From Brevundimonas alba (lineage in GTDB: Bacteria; Pseudomonadota; Alphaproteobacteria; Caulobacterales; Caulobacteraceae): a DNA stretch of 64,000 nucleotides. The DNA lies in assembly GCF_011927945.1 (NCBI RefSeq), contig NZ_JAATJM010000002.1, forward strand, positions 806,001 through 870,000. Reading direction: 5' to 3'. Positions 9,070 through 18,115 of the stretch are shown here, in pieces. Each line of letters starts with the position of its first letter. Position 1 is the stretch's first letter. Made by a program: the position numbers and the translations under genes. Below the pieces are notes generated by a model. It saw only the letters and a program-made list of their open reading frames with translations, ran no database searches and was not told where the DNA came from.

Positions 9070-9456
9070 ATGGCTCTTTACGAGCACACGGTCATGTCGC
9101 GCCAGGATATCAGCGCGCAACAGGCCGAAGCGCTGAACGACACCATCAAGGGCTTGATCGAACAAGGCGGCGGTTCCGTCGCCAAGATCGAGTACTGGGG
9201 TCTGCGCAACCTGACCTACCGGGTCAAGAAGAACCGCAAGGCGCACTATTCGCTGCTCGCCGTCGACGCCCCCCCGGCCGCCATGGCCGAGGTCGAGCGT
9301 CAGCTGTCGATCAACGAAGACGTCCTTCGCTGGCTGACCGTCCGCGTCGAGGAACTCGATCTGGAACTGTCGCCCCTGCTGGCCCGCCGCGAACGCGAGC
9401 GTGAGCGCGAGCGTGAACGTACGCCCCGCGACGACGCCGCCGTCGACGCCGAATAA
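9070..9456 (+). CDS. rpsF: 30S ribosomal protein S6
   Basis: S6 binds the central domain of 16S rRNA together with S18. The N-terminus ([15 protein letters not shown]) and the core ([22 protein letters not shown]) are standard. The last 25 residues form a charged tail with repeated Arg-Glu pairs ([11 protein letters not shown]) and an acidic end. At 128 residues it is of usual length for alphaproteobacteria. It is the first gene of rpsF-rpsR-rplI, with 11 bases to rpsR. The 165-base leader upstream may hold an S6:S18-responsive element, but I could not identify one with confidence. Confidence 0.97.
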   Translation: MALYEHTVMSRQDISAQQAEALNDTIKGLIEQGGGSVAKIEYWGLRNLTYRVKKNRKAHYSLLAVDAPPAAMAEVERQLSINEDVLRWLTVRVEELDLELSPLLARRERERERERERTPRDDAAVDAE

Positions 9457-9467
9457 GGAACCGGAAC

Positions 9468-9743
9468 ATGACCGACACCACCGCCCCGTCGCCGGGCGCG
9501 CCGGCCGGCTCCGGCCCGGCCCGCCGTCCCTTCTATCGCCGCCGCAAGGTGTGCCCGTTCTCCGGCGCCAACGCTCCGAAGATCGACTACAAGGACGTCA
9601 AGCTCCTGCAGCGCTACATCTCCGAGCGCGGCAAGATCGTTCCTTCGCGCATCACGGCCGTCTCCCAGAAGAAGCAGCGTGAACTGGCCAAAGCCATCAA
9701 GCGCGCCCGCTATCTGGCCCTCCTGCCCTATGTGGTGAAGTAA
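9468..9743 (+). CDS. rpsR: 30S ribosomal protein S18
   Basis: S18 pairs with S6 on the small-subunit platform. The 91-residue sequence has the conserved core [34 protein letters not shown], shown here in part: [10 protein letters not shown] at about residues 24-33 and [13 protein letters not shown] further on, then the basic C-terminus [12 protein letters not shown]. The GGAAC before the ATG is the ribosome-binding site. The stop lies one base before the rplI start, so the two genes are translationally coupled. Confidence 0.97.
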   Translation: MTDTTAPSPGAPAGSGPARRPFYRRRKVCPFSGANAPKIDYKDVKLLQRYISERGKIVPSRITAVSQKKQRELAKAIKRARYLALLPYVVK

Positions 9744-9744
9744 G

Positions 9745-10329
9745 ATGAAGGTCGTTCTGCTTGAACGCGTCGAGAATCTCGGCGCCATCGGCGACGTCGT
9801 GTCCGTCAAGGACGGCTTCGCCCGCAACTTCCTTCTGCCGCGCGACAAGGCCCGTCGGGCCACGTCGGCGAACCTGAAGGCGTTCGAACTCGACCGGGCC
9901 GCCATCGAGGCGCGCAACGAGAAGAACAAGTCCGAAGCGCAGAAGGTCGCCGACAAGATCGACGGCCAGACCTACGTCATGATCCGGCAAGCCGGTGAAA
10001 CGGGTCAGCTGTACGGATCGGTCGCCGGCCGCGACGTCGCCGAAGCCGTCCAGGCTGAAGGCGGCAAGATCGAGCGCTCGCAGGTCGTGCTCAACACCGC
10101 GATCAAGACCCTCGGCGTCCACGAAGTGCAGGTTCGCCTGCACGCCGAGGTCAGCGCCACGGTCAAGATCAACATCGCCCGTTCGCTCGACGAAGCCGAG
10201 CGTCAGGCGAAGGGCGAGGACGTGATCAAGTCCGCCTACGACCAGGACCGCGCGGAAGCGTTGGAAGCGGCGCAGGACATGATCGCCGGCGGCGCCGGCC
10301 AGCAGGAAGGCCTCGGCTCCGAAGCCTGA
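9745..10329 (+). CDS. rplI: 50S ribosomal protein L9
   Basis: L9 is a two-domain protein at the base of the L1 stalk. The N-terminal domain ([19 protein letters not shown] then [12 protein letters not shown]) is followed by a long connecting helix around residues 45-75 and a C-terminal domain ending near residue 150. A charged extension of about 45 residues, as in other alphaproteobacteria, brings the total to 194. It is the last gene of the rpsF operon and is followed by a strong terminator. Confidence 0.97.
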   Translation: MKVVLLERVENLGAIGDVVSVKDGFARNFLLPRDKARRATSANLKAFELDRAAIEARNEKNKSEAQKVADKIDGQTYVMIRQAGETGQLYGSVAGRDVAEAVQAEGGKIERSQVVLNTAIKTLGVHEVQVRLHAEVSATVKINIARSLDEAERQAKGEDVIKSAYDQDRAEALEAAQDMIAGGAGQQEGLGSEA

Positions 10330-10355
10330 GTCCGGCCAACCGGCTAAAGACGATG

Positions 10356-10387
10356 AAGGGCGCTGCCGGCGACGGCAGCGCCCTTTT
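10356..10387 (+). terminator. Rho-independent terminator of the rpsF-rpsR-rplI operon
   Basis: A 12-base stem AAGGGCGCTGCC/GGCAGCGCCCTT (10356-10367 with 10374-10385) around a 6-base loop is followed by TTT. It starts 27 bases after the rplI stop codon. Confidence 0.85.
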
Positions 10388-10453
10388 CGCATCCGCCGCT
10401 CCCTTGTTCCGCCGCAAATGGCCTGACAAGCTGGGCCATCGGAGGGATTGATC

Positions 10454-10828
10454 ATGCGTGCAGTATTCGTCGCGGCTCTGGCCGCCTGCCTCATAGCCGG
10501 CGCAGCGGCCGCACAGGCCGCCATGACGCTCGACACCTTTGTGACCCGGGCGAACCGCATCCCCCTGAACCCCACGGCGCTGCTCCGGCCCGACGCGCAC
10601 CGCCTGAAGGGCGAGGCCGAACGGGCGTTCCGCACCGTCGGCGCCGAGATCGAGACCGCGCGCGCCGCCGGCCGCACGCCGCCGGCCTGCCCGCCTGAGC
10701 GGATCAACCTCAACGTCCGGCAGATGCTCGACTACCTCAACGGCATCCCGCAGGCCCGGAGGCAGCGCATGACGGTGACCGACGGCATCCGCTCCTGGAT
10801 GGCGTCACGTTATCCGTGCTCGACCTGA
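10454..10828 (+). CDS. Small secreted protein with a Rap1a/Tai-like C-terminal pattern
   Basis: The 124-residue precursor has a clear signal peptide (MRAVFVAALAACLIAGAAAAQA). The mature part has two cysteines: CPPERINLNVRQMLDYLNG near residue 79 and YPC close to the end. This spacing, with a helix ending in L-x-x-hP-x-x-R between them, resembles the Rap1a/Tai immunity protein fold, but no toxin gene is adjacent and the match is weak. The ATG at 10454 is preferred over a TTG two codons upstream because GGAGGG lies seven bases before it. It interrupts the usual rplI-dnaB neighbourhood. Confidence 0.7.
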   Translation: MRAVFVAALAACLIAGAAAAQAAMTLDTFVTRANRIPLNPTALLRPDAHRLKGEAERAFRTVGAEIETARAAGRTPPACPPERINLNVRQMLDYLNGIPQARRQRMTVTDGIRSWMASRYPCST

Positions 10829-10931
10829 CTATCACTGATCCGTCACGGCTTTTCCGGCCATCCACAGGGGTGTCCCCGTTCATCTGACGGGCGCCCGACT
10901 TTTCCGTCCGATATTGACGTGTCGTGCGGCT

Positions 10932-12434
10932 ATGGCTTCGTCGATGAACGCCCTGGCCCCCGTCCCCTTCCCCTCATCGATGGACCCCTCGTCCATCGCC
11001 TCCCTGCCGCACAACCTTGAGGCGGAGCAGGCGCTGCTGGGCAGTCTGATGTTCGACAATGCGGTGTTCGAGCGCCTCTCGGACCGTCTCCGCGGCAGTC
11101 ATTTCTACGAACCCTTCCACCAGCGGCTCTACGACGCGATCGAGGACCATATCCGGCAAGGCCTGCTGGCCGAGCCAACCATTCTGATGGAGCGGTTCAA
11201 ACAGGACCCCGCCTTCCAGGAATTCGGCGGCCTGCGCTACCTCGCCGACCTGGTCGACCGCGCTCCGCCGGCGGCCAACGCTCCGGACTACGCCCGCGTC
11301 GTCTACGATCTGGCCCTGCGCCGCGATCTGATCCGCATCGGCGGCGAGATCATCAAGGAAGCGCCCCAGCCCGAAACCGCGGCGATCGACCAGATCGAGA
11401 GCGCGGAACAGCAGCTCTACAACCTCGCCGAAACCGGCAAGCCGTCATCCGGCTTCGTCAGCTTCTCGACCGCCCTGTCCGGCGCCGTGCAGATGGCGGC
11501 CGAGGCGTATCAGCGCGACGGCAAGCTGGCGGGTCTGGCCACCAATCTCGACGACCTCGACCAGAAGCTGGGGGGACTGCACCCGTCGGACCTGCTGATT
11601 CTCGCCGGCCGTCCGTCGATGGGCAAGACGGCCCTGGCCACCAACATCGCCTTCAACGTCGCCCGCAGCTACCGCTGGGAGCCGACGCCGGAGGGCCGCA
11701 AGACCGTCACCGGCGGCGTGGTCGCCTTCTACTCGCTCGAAATGTCGGCCGAGCAGCTGGCCATGCGTATCCTTGCTGACGCCTCGGGCGTCTCATCCGA
11801 CAAGCTGCGGAAAGGCGAGATCGACGCCGCCGACTTCGGGCGCATTCGCGACGCGGCCGTCGAGATCGGCGAGAGCCCGCTGTTCATCGACGCCACCGGC
11901 GGCCTGTCGATGTCCAAGCTCGCGGCCCGGGCCCGCCGCCTGAAGCGGATGGAACACGGCCTCGACCTGATCGTCGTCGACTACCTCCAACTCATCACGA
12001 CAGGCGAGTCCAACAGCCAGAAGAACCGGGTGCAGGAGGTGTCCGAGATCACCGGCGGCCTCAAGGCGCTGGCCAAGGAACTCAGTGTGCCGATCATCGC
12101 CCTGTCGCAGCTGTCGCGTCAGGTCGAGCAGCGCGAGGACAAGCGGCCCCAGCTCTCCGACCTGCGGGAATCCGGCTCGATCGAGCAGGACGCCGACTGC
12201 GTCATGTTCGTCTACCGCGAGAGCTACTATCTGGGACGGGCTGAGCCGCGCGAGGGCACCGAGGAGCACCTCAAGTGGCAGGAGGATATGGACCGCCTCA
12301 AGCACCAGGCCGAGGTCGTCATCGGCAAGCAGCGTCACGGCCCCATCGGCATCGTAAAACTGTCGTTCGACGCGGATACGACGCGGTTCGGCAATCTCGC
12401 CCACGACGGCCACTATCCCCAGTCCTACGACTGA
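10932..12434 (+). CDS. dnaB: Replicative DNA helicase DnaB
   Basis: DnaB is the hexameric 5'-3' helicase of the replication fork. The 500-residue protein has the N-terminal primase-interacting domain (LPHNLEAEQALLGSLMFDN at about 26-44) and the RecA-like motor with Walker A GRPSMGKT at 226-233 and the downstream motifs LIVVDYLQLI and SDLRESGSIEQDADCVMFVYR. No intein interrupts it. An in-frame TTG at 10914 would add six residues; the ATG at 10932 gives a more usual start. It is expressed separately from the ribosomal operon, behind its terminator. Confidence 0.95.
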   Translation: MASSMNALAPVPFPSSMDPSSIASLPHNLEAEQALLGSLMFDNAVFERLSDRLRGSHFYEPFHQRLYDAIEDHIRQGLLAEPTILMERFKQDPAFQEFGGLRYLADLVDRAPPAANAPDYARVVYDLALRRDLIRIGGEIIKEAPQPETAAIDQIESAEQQLYNLAETGKPSSGFVSFSTALSGAVQMAAEAYQRDGKLAGLATNLDDLDQKLGGLHPSDLLILAGRPSMGKTALATNIAFNVARSYRWEPTPEGRKTVTGGVVAFYSLEMSAEQLAMRILADASGVSSDKLRKGEIDAADFGRIRDAAVEIGESPLFIDATGGLSMSKLAARARRLKRMEHGLDLIVVDYLQLITTGESNSQKNRVQEVSEITGGLKALAKELSVPIIALSQLSRQVEQREDKRPQLSDLRESGSIEQDADCVMFVYRESYYLGRAEPREGTEEHLKWQEDMDRLKHQAEVVIGKQRHGPIGIVKLSFDADTTRFGNLAHDGHYPQSYD

Positions 12435-12526
12435 CTTTCATACAGCGTATGATTGACTCGGGAGCCCGTTAAGGCAGATTGGCCAAGGGCTTACCGTTCC
12501 CGCCGGGACGGACTTGGGGGACTTCC

Positions 12527-13657
12527 ATGCGTAAAATTGCAATCTGCGCGCTCGCCGCGCTGTCCATGGCCGCGTGCGCGTCCGTTCCGCCGGTGCCGAA
12601 CGCACGGCCGTTGAATGCGCAGAACATCGACGCCATCGGCTCGACTTCGGTCGTGGTGGCCGAAAACAACACCGGCGTGATGAAGAGCTGGTTCCGGCAG
12701 GACTCGTCCGCCGCCGCGGCCTCGCAAGGCCTGCTCGGCGTGCTGGTCGGCGCCGCCATCGACGGCATCATGAACTACGCCCCTTCGCGCCGCGCGCGTG
12801 GCGTCGCCAACGAACTGGCCGAGGTCATGCCGGCCGACGCCCTGAACGATTCGCTGGTCCAGCACTTCAGCCGCCAGATCGCCACCGGTGCGCCGGGCGG
12901 CGTGTCCGTCTCCGACGTCCGCACGGTCCAGAAGCTGACCTCGCCGGGTGTCACCGACGATGCGCTTGAAGTTATGACCTCCTACCTGCTGTCCGAAGAC
13001 GCCACCACGCTGCAGGTCTCGGTGACCCTGACCTACCAGAACACCGGCCTCCCCTATGCCACGCCCTACACCTTCGAAGGCGCGCCGCCGAAGACGGAGC
13101 TCACCGGCCCTCTCTACCGCAACACCTTCACCTACAGCTCGCAGCAGCTGCCGGTGCCGGTCCTGACGCCCGAACTGCGCGAGCGGCTGATCGCCTCCAT
13201 CCAGGAGAACGCCCGCGACGACACCGGCGCCATGCCGGCGGAAGGCACCGACGCCTTCAAGTCGATGAACAAGGAGCTGGAAGAGGCCCGCGACGACAAG
13301 CTGACCAAGGCCGAGATCGCCATCTTCCTCGCCCGTGAATGGACAAAGAACAACGGCGCCCTGCTGCGCGCCGAGATCAACAACGCCCACGCCTTCATCG
13401 CCAAATATGCGGTGCTGGACATGAACCGCACCGCCATCCCCAGCCTGACCGGCGTCGATGAGCTGGTCGAAACCCTGCCGGACGGCCGCACGGTCCGTCG
13501 CGTCGGCCCGGGCGTCATGGCCGGCTCCTACGTCTCCCTGCCGGGCAACGTCAGCGACTTCGTCACCTACGGCAACGCCGCGGCCATCGCCGAGGTCAAC
13601 GAAACCCGCACTCGCAATATCCAGGAGCAGGCGCGCGCCGCCCGCGCCGCGCAATGA
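12527..13657 (+). CDS. Predicted lipoprotein, function unknown
   Basis: The 376-residue precursor has a signal sequence with lipobox (ICALAALSMAACAS, lipidated Cys near residue 17). The mature part has no known catalytic motif; it contains a glycine/alanine-rich hydrophobic stretch near residues 65-85 (GLLGVLVGAAIDGIMNY) and mixed helices and strands. GGGGGA precedes the ATG. Its stop overlaps the start of the next lipoprotein gene by four bases, so both are probably co-translated and may act together in the envelope. I do not recognise the family. Confidence 0.8.
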   Translation: MRKIAICALAALSMAACASVPPVPNARPLNAQNIDAIGSTSVVVAENNTGVMKSWFRQDSSAAAASQGLLGVLVGAAIDGIMNYAPSRRARGVANELAEVMPADALNDSLVQHFSRQIATGAPGGVSVSDVRTVQKLTSPGVTDDALEVMTSYLLSEDATTLQVSVTLTYQNTGLPYATPYTFEGAPPKTELTGPLYRNTFTYSSQQLPVPVLTPELRERLIASIQENARDDTGAMPAEGTDAFKSMNKELEEARDDKLTKAEIAIFLAREWTKNNGALLRAEINNAHAFIAKYAVLDMNRTAIPSLTGVDELVETLPDGRTVRRVGPGVMAGSYVSLPGNVSDFVTYGNAAAIAEVNETRTRNIQEQARAARAAQ

Positions 13658-14058
13658 GCGCAGCACGGCTTGCGGTCGCCGCTCTCGGCCTGACGCTCCT
13701 TTCGGGGTGCGTCAGCGATCCGGGCTACGCCCCGATGGACGCGGCGGCGCATCGCTACTTCGGCTACGTCGACCAATCCAATGGCGAGGGCGGTTACACC
13801 ATCCGCGTGGTGCTGCCCGAAGGCGTCGAGAACCCCCGGTCGGCCTTTGCCCACTGGGAGCGGCGGGCGGCGGAGCTTTGCGGCCCGGCGGGTTACCGCA
13901 AGCAGCTGCATACGGCCCGGCGCAATATGCTGATGATGCCCGGCTACACGCCGTCGGGTTACAGCTACGAAGTCATGGGCGACGCATGGTGCAATGACCC
14001 GGCCCGCGCCTCGACCGCACCCGCCGGCCCGGCCTCGCCCGCTGTCACCGCCGAATAG
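13654..14058 (+). CDS. Small lipoprotein resembling the CC0125/CC1285 family
   Basis: This 134-residue lipoprotein (lipobox LLSGC, Cys near residue 19) has the pattern FGYVDQSNGEGGYTIRVVLPEG followed by a helix HWERRAAELC. That arrangement is shared with Caulobacter lipoproteins known as the CC0125/CC1285 family, in which a YxVxFxG strand precedes an A-A-E-L-x helix. The match is by eye. It overlaps the preceding lipoprotein gene by ATGA. The C-terminus is Pro/Ala-rich and probably disordered. The function is unknown. Confidence 0.72.
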   Translation: MSAARLAVAALGLTLLSGCVSDPGYAPMDAAAHRYFGYVDQSNGEGGYTIRVVLPEGVENPRSAFAHWERRAAELCGPAGYRKQLHTARRNMLMMPGYTPSGYSYEVMGDAWCNDPARASTAPAGPASPAVTAE

Positions 14059-14064
14059 GCGCCG

Positions 14065-17000
14065 CTAGCGCAGTTCCACCCGGCGCGCGCCGGGAGGAAC
14101 CACCAGCTCAGACCCGTTCCAGCTCGCCGCCCGCCCGTCGATGCGCACCCGCGCCGGCGGCGTCTCGCCTTGCGGCCACTGCAGCACGAAGCCGCCCGGC
14201 GGGCTCGCCTCGTCTCCCAGCGTCAGCAGATATTCGTTGCCGTCCTGGCGCAGGTTGTAGGTCAGAGGTCCATAGGCGGTGCGAACGTTCGTCACCCCCA
14301 CGCCTTCGCCTTCCAGCCAGTCCAGCGGAACGCCGGCCGCGAGCACGAGGCCATGATCGCGGTCACGCTCATAGACCAGCAGATCCATGGCAGAGCGGAT
14401 GTAGTCGGAACTGATCCAGGCATGGGGCATGTCGCCGATGAAGCGCGGCTCGCGCTTGTCGCGGCCGACCACCTCGGCCCAGCCGTTCCACGCCCGCGGC
14501 CGGATGTCGGCGAAATAGAAGTCCAGAGCCCTCAGCGCCTGGTCCCGCCGACCCAGCCGCACCAGCGCCCCGACGTTGCGCAGCTCGTAGGGCGTATAGT
14601 CCCGCCACGCCTGCCGGTTCTCCTGGCGGGCAGTGAAGTTCTCCCACCATTTGTCGAACGTGCCCTTCAGCAGGTCCTGTGGCAGTTCGTCGACCAGTCC
14701 GGCCGGCGACAGACCGATGCTGGTCGAGGTGGCGTCGAAGTCACCCCGGTCCGCCGCGCCCGCGATCCAGTCGATCCCGTGCACCCGCGCCGTCGCCTCG
14801 ATCGAAGCCATGATGTCCGTCTTGAACTCGGCCTCCGCCGCCCGGAACCGCGCGGCCGCCGCCTCGTCGCCCAGCGTCTCGGCGACGAACACCGCATCGC
14901 GGTAGCCGAGCAGACCCCAGAAATCGTCCCAATAGCTGTAGGCGATCTTGTCCGAATAGCCTTCGTGACTGATCGTCGGCGGCAGCAGGCCGAACAGGTG
15001 GCGCTTGTCTTCCGCCTCGAACTCCGCCGTCCGGGTGGAGGCCCGCAGCTCGTCCATGTAGCGGATCGCGCCCTGCACCTGCGGCCATACCTCGCGCAGC
15101 AGCGCCGCGTCTCCGGTGTAGCGGTAGGTCTCGGCGGCGAGGAAGATGAACTCGCCGTGGCTGTCGTTCTCCGGCACCGGATCGGCGCCCCGGCTGTCGG
15201 CGCAGCACGGCACCTTTCCGTTCTCGAACACCAGCGGCGCGAACCAGCGCAGATAATCCGCCGACAGGTCCGCATGCCCCAGCCGGTTAAGCCCCTCGGC
15301 CATCATGGCCCCGTCGCGGATCCAGCTGCGGTTATAGCTGCGGGTCCCGGGCTGCAGGATCGGCCCCTGCCGCGACATCAGCATGTGCGCGAGCGAGGTC
15401 CGCATCACGTCCTCGATCCGCTGCTGGCTCTCCGGCAGGGTCAGGTCGAAGCGTTCCAGCTTCTCGCGCCAGGACAGGGCCACGGCGGACTGCACCTCGT
15501 CCAGCATGGTCTCGACGAAGCCGGGCCCATCCGGTAGCGGCGTGAGCGGACCGTTCATCGAGCTCACCCAACCGACCTGCCGCGTCTGTCCCGGCTGCAG
15601 TTCGATCTCGTAGATCAGTGCGCCCGCTGCCAGCCCATCGTCGGAGGCGACGAGACGATCGCCGGGATCGCGACGGCGGCTGGAATCGGCCAGCAGACTC
15701 TGCGGATCGGCGCCGGCCGCGAAGGTGGAGGCGGCCACCGCATCGACCGGCATCAGGGAGCGGATGCGGATCGCGTCGTTCAGCACCAGTTCCTCGCCGG
15801 TCCAGTCGACCTGCGATAACGGCCCGACCCCACCGGGCGTCGTCAGGAACTGCACCGGCCCGTTCACCTGAAACGGCCGGGCCATCAGCCCCAGCGTGAT
15901 CACTCGGCGCTCACCCGTCAGATTGGTCAGATAATAGCGGCCGAACAGCCGCGGATTGTCGGGAGCCCCGTCCGCGAAACTCTCGACCTTCAGGCTCCAC
16001 CCGTCGCCCGTCCAGGTCACCTCCGGCATCGGCAGATCGTCACCGAGCAAGCCTTGCGTGATATTCACATCCGCCCAGGTCACCACCCGCCCGTTGTCCA
16101 CCATGAACGGCTCGATCGACGGGCCGCCCCGGCGCAGTTCGATCGCGCCGTCCTCGCCCATCAGGCCGCTCTCGCCGCCGCCGTCGACGCCGACCAGTGT
16201 CCAGTACGGCTGCTCGCCATGGAAGCCGCGCGGGTACAGTCCCCGCCGGCTCTCGTCCGCGACCGCCAGCATGAAGCTGGTCGGCGTCTCGCCGAACGAC
16301 AGGGGCTCGATCTCGAGCGCATTCAGCGCGTAGGCGTTCGCCGCCGCCTGTCCCAGCCGCTGACCCGCGCCCGCCTGCCCGACCACGCCGCTCTCATCGC
16401 GTGGGGCGATCAGGTCCAGCCGCAGCCACCGCGCCGAGGCCTCCGGCGTCCGCAACCAGTCGACGCCCCCGTTGCAGCCGGTCACCGACGTCAGTTCGCG
16501 CCACTCCCGCCCATCCGACGACCCCATCAGCCGGTAGTCCGCCGCCGCCATCCGCTCGGCCCAGCGCAGCGTCACCCCGCCGAACTCCCGCTCATAGCCG
16601 AGGTCCAGCGTCAGGCTCTGCGCCCCGCCGGCTTCTGTGCGCCACGCCGTCGCCGGATCGTCGTCCACCGCCCGCGCCGCCACGTTCAGCCCGTCCTCGC
16701 TGGTCGCACTCGCCAACGGCCGCGGCGGCACCGACGGCTCCGGCGGCAGTTCACGCAGCTCGAGCTGATCGATCTCGATCCAGCCCCGCCCGCCCTCGCC
16801 CGCCGTGACCACAAACTCGATCCGCTCGGCGCCGCGGAAGGTGCGGTCGGGGTTCGGCCCCCAGGCCCACGCGATCTGACGCTTCTTGATCGTGTAGCGG
16901 GTCCATTCCGCATTGGCCCTGAAGCCGCGGATCTGCCTCCAGTGGACGTTGTCGCCCGAGGCGTCGACGAACTTTATCTCCAGCGTATTGGGGGCCATCT

Positions 17001-17283
17001 CGCCCCGCAGCCAGAAGCTGATCTCGTAGTTGTCGGGCACGTCCAGATCGATGGCCCGAGCCGCGAAGGCGTAGCCCGACCGGCCATTGAAGTCGTAGGC
17101 GAGCCGCATCGCCTTGCCGTCACGCCCGGCCACCGAACTGATCTCCGACGACACATCGGTCGACGCGTCTGCCGACCACGGCGTCAGCATCTCGAACGGA
17201 TCGATGACATGGGCGGTCTGCGCCTGCGCGGGCGCGGCCCAGATCAGCGCCAGTCCGACCAGCAACGCGACACAAACCAGCAT
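14065..17283 (-). CDS. Large secreted hydrolase: CBM-like domain, discoidin domain and (alpha/alpha)6 glycosidase-like domain
   Basis: The 1072-residue protein starts with a signal peptide (LLVGLALIWAAPAQA). Residues 25-180 look like a carbohydrate-binding beta-sandwich (NYEISFWLRG, WIEIDQLELRELP). Residues about 190-325 match an F5/8 type C (discoidin) domain (AVDDDPATAWRTEA, WLRLDL). After a beta-rich middle part, residues about 620-990 resemble an (alpha/alpha)6 toroid with SYNRSWIRDGAMMAEGL near 650 and NDSHGEFIFLAAETYRYTG. A glycoside hydrolase is likely, but I cannot assign a numbered family. It is the last gene of the sugar operon, seven bases after the permease. Confidence 0.75.
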   Translation of the reverse strand: MLVCVALLVGLALIWAAPAQAQTAHVIDPFEMLTPWSADASTDVSSEISSVAGRDGKAMRLAYDFNGRSGYAFAARAIDLDVPDNYEISFWLRGEMAPNTLEIKFVDASGDNVHWRQIRGFRANAEWTRYTIKKRQIAWAWGPNPDRTFRGAERIEFVVTAGEGGRGWIEIDQLELRELPPEPSVPPRPLASATSEDGLNVAARAVDDDPATAWRTEAGGAQSLTLDLGYEREFGGVTLRWAERMAAADYRLMGSSDGREWRELTSVTGCNGGVDWLRTPEASARWLRLDLIAPRDESGVVGQAGAGQRLGQAAANAYALNALEIEPLSFGETPTSFMLAVADESRRGLYPRGFHGEQPYWTLVGVDGGGESGLMGEDGAIELRRGGPSIEPFMVDNGRVVTWADVNITQGLLGDDLPMPEVTWTGDGWSLKVESFADGAPDNPRLFGRYYLTNLTGERRVITLGLMARPFQVNGPVQFLTTPGGVGPLSQVDWTGEELVLNDAIRIRSLMPVDAVAASTFAAGADPQSLLADSSRRRDPGDRLVASDDGLAAGALIYEIELQPGQTRQVGWVSSMNGPLTPLPDGPGFVETMLDEVQSAVALSWREKLERFDLTLPESQQRIEDVMRTSLAHMLMSRQGPILQPGTRSYNRSWIRDGAMMAEGLNRLGHADLSADYLRWFAPLVFENGKVPCCADSRGADPVPENDSHGEFIFLAAETYRYTGDAALLREVWPQVQGAIRYMDELRASTRTAEFEAEDKRHLFGLLPPTISHEGYSDKIAYSYWDDFWGLLGYRDAVFVAETLGDEAAAARFRAAEAEFKTDIMASIEATARVHGIDWIAGAADRGDFDATSTSIGLSPAGLVDELPQDLLKGTFDKWWENFTARQENRQAWRDYTPYELRNVGALVRLGRRDQALRALDFYFADIRPRAWNGWAEVVGRDKREPRFIGDMPHAWISSDYIRSAMDLLVYERDRDHGLVLAAGVPLDWLEGEGVGVTNVRTAYGPLTYNLRQDGNEYLLTLGDEASPPGGFVLQWPQGETPPARVRIDGRAASWNGSELVVPPGARRVELR

Positions 17284-17290
17284 GCGAACC

Positions 17291-18115
17291 CTAACCCTTC
17301 ACACTGCCCGCCAGCATGCCGCGGATGTAGTAGCGCTGCAGGGCCAGGAAGAGGATCAGCACCGGGGCGACCGTGATCACGGCCCCGGCCATCATCATCT
17401 CGACGTCCTGCACATGCTCCCGCGACAACGCCGCCAGCGCCACCGGCAGGGTATAGTTCGACTGATCCGTCAGGATGATCAGCGGCCACAGGAAGTCGTT
17501 CCAGCTGCCGAGGAAGACGAACAGCGCCAGCGTCACGATGATCGGCTGCAGCGTCGGCAGCACCACGCGGCGGAAGATCTGACCCTCGCTGGCCCCGTCG
17601 ATCCGCGCCGCCTCCAGCATCTCGTCGGGGATCGAGAGCGAATACTGCCGCACCAGGAACAGACCGAAGATCGACGCCAGCCACGGCACCAGCGCCCCGG
17701 CGTAGGTGTTCACCAGACCCATCCCCTTCAGCATCAGGAACAGCGGCAGGGTGCCGATCTGGGCCGGCACCACCAGCGCACCGACCAGCAGCTGGAACAC
17801 CCGCTCCCGTCCCTTGAACCTGAGCTTGGCGAAGGCGTAGCCCGCCGGCACGGTGAACAGCAGCGCCAGCCCGGTCGCCAGCGTCGCCAGGGCGAAGCTG
17901 TTCCACAGATACCGCCCCATTCCCTGCGTCACGAACAGGTCGCGGTAGTGCTCCAGCGTCCAGGTCCTAGGCAGCAGCGGCGGCGGGAAGGTCGCGGCTT
18001 CGCCTGTCGACATGAAGCTGACCGACACCATCCACGCCAGCGGGAACAGCACCAGCAGCGCGATGAAGGCCACGCCCGCGTTCAGCAGCAGGCTACGGAT
18101 GCGGCGACCGCTCAT
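17291..18115 (-). CDS. ABC sugar transporter permease, MalG type
   Basis: This is one of two inner-membrane subunits of a CUT1-type sugar importer. The 274-residue protein has about six hydrophobic segments and the ATPase-contact EAA loop EAARIDGASEGQIFRRVVLP near residues 186-205. The start at 18115 overlaps the stop of the MalF-type gene (ATGA), which fixes it although the frame is open further upstream. It is closest in layout to lactose, arabinose and maltose importers. No ATPase gene is found anywhere in the operon. Confidence 0.9.
   Translation of the reverse strand: MSGRRIRSLLLNAGVAFIALLVLFPLAWMVSVSFMSTGEAATFPPPLLPRTWTLEHYRDLFVTQGMGRYLWNSFALATLATGLALLFTVPAGYAFAKLRFKGRERVFQLLVGALVVPAQIGTLPLFLMLKGMGLVNTYAGALVPWLASIFGLFLVRQYSLSIPDEMLEAARIDGASEGQIFRRVVLPTLQPIIVTLALFVFLGSWNDFLWPLIILTDQSNYTLPVALAALSREHVQDVEMMMAGAVITVAPVLILFLALQRYYIRGMLAGSVKG

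Noticed and set aside
10861..10931. CCATCCACAGG upstream of dnaB as a DnaA box or origin
   Set aside because: Only one loose match to the DnaA box is present, with no AT-rich unwinding region or box cluster.
12491..13666. 391-codon minus-strand frame opposite the lipoprotein gene
   Set aside because: The plus-strand frame has a lipobox, a ribosome-binding site and coupling to the next gene; the minus frame has none of these.
16054..17376. Plus-strand frames opposite the discoidin hydrolase (including 14170-15537)
   Set aside because: They are Arg/Pro-rich, lack any motif and oppose a gene with signal peptide and recognisable domains.
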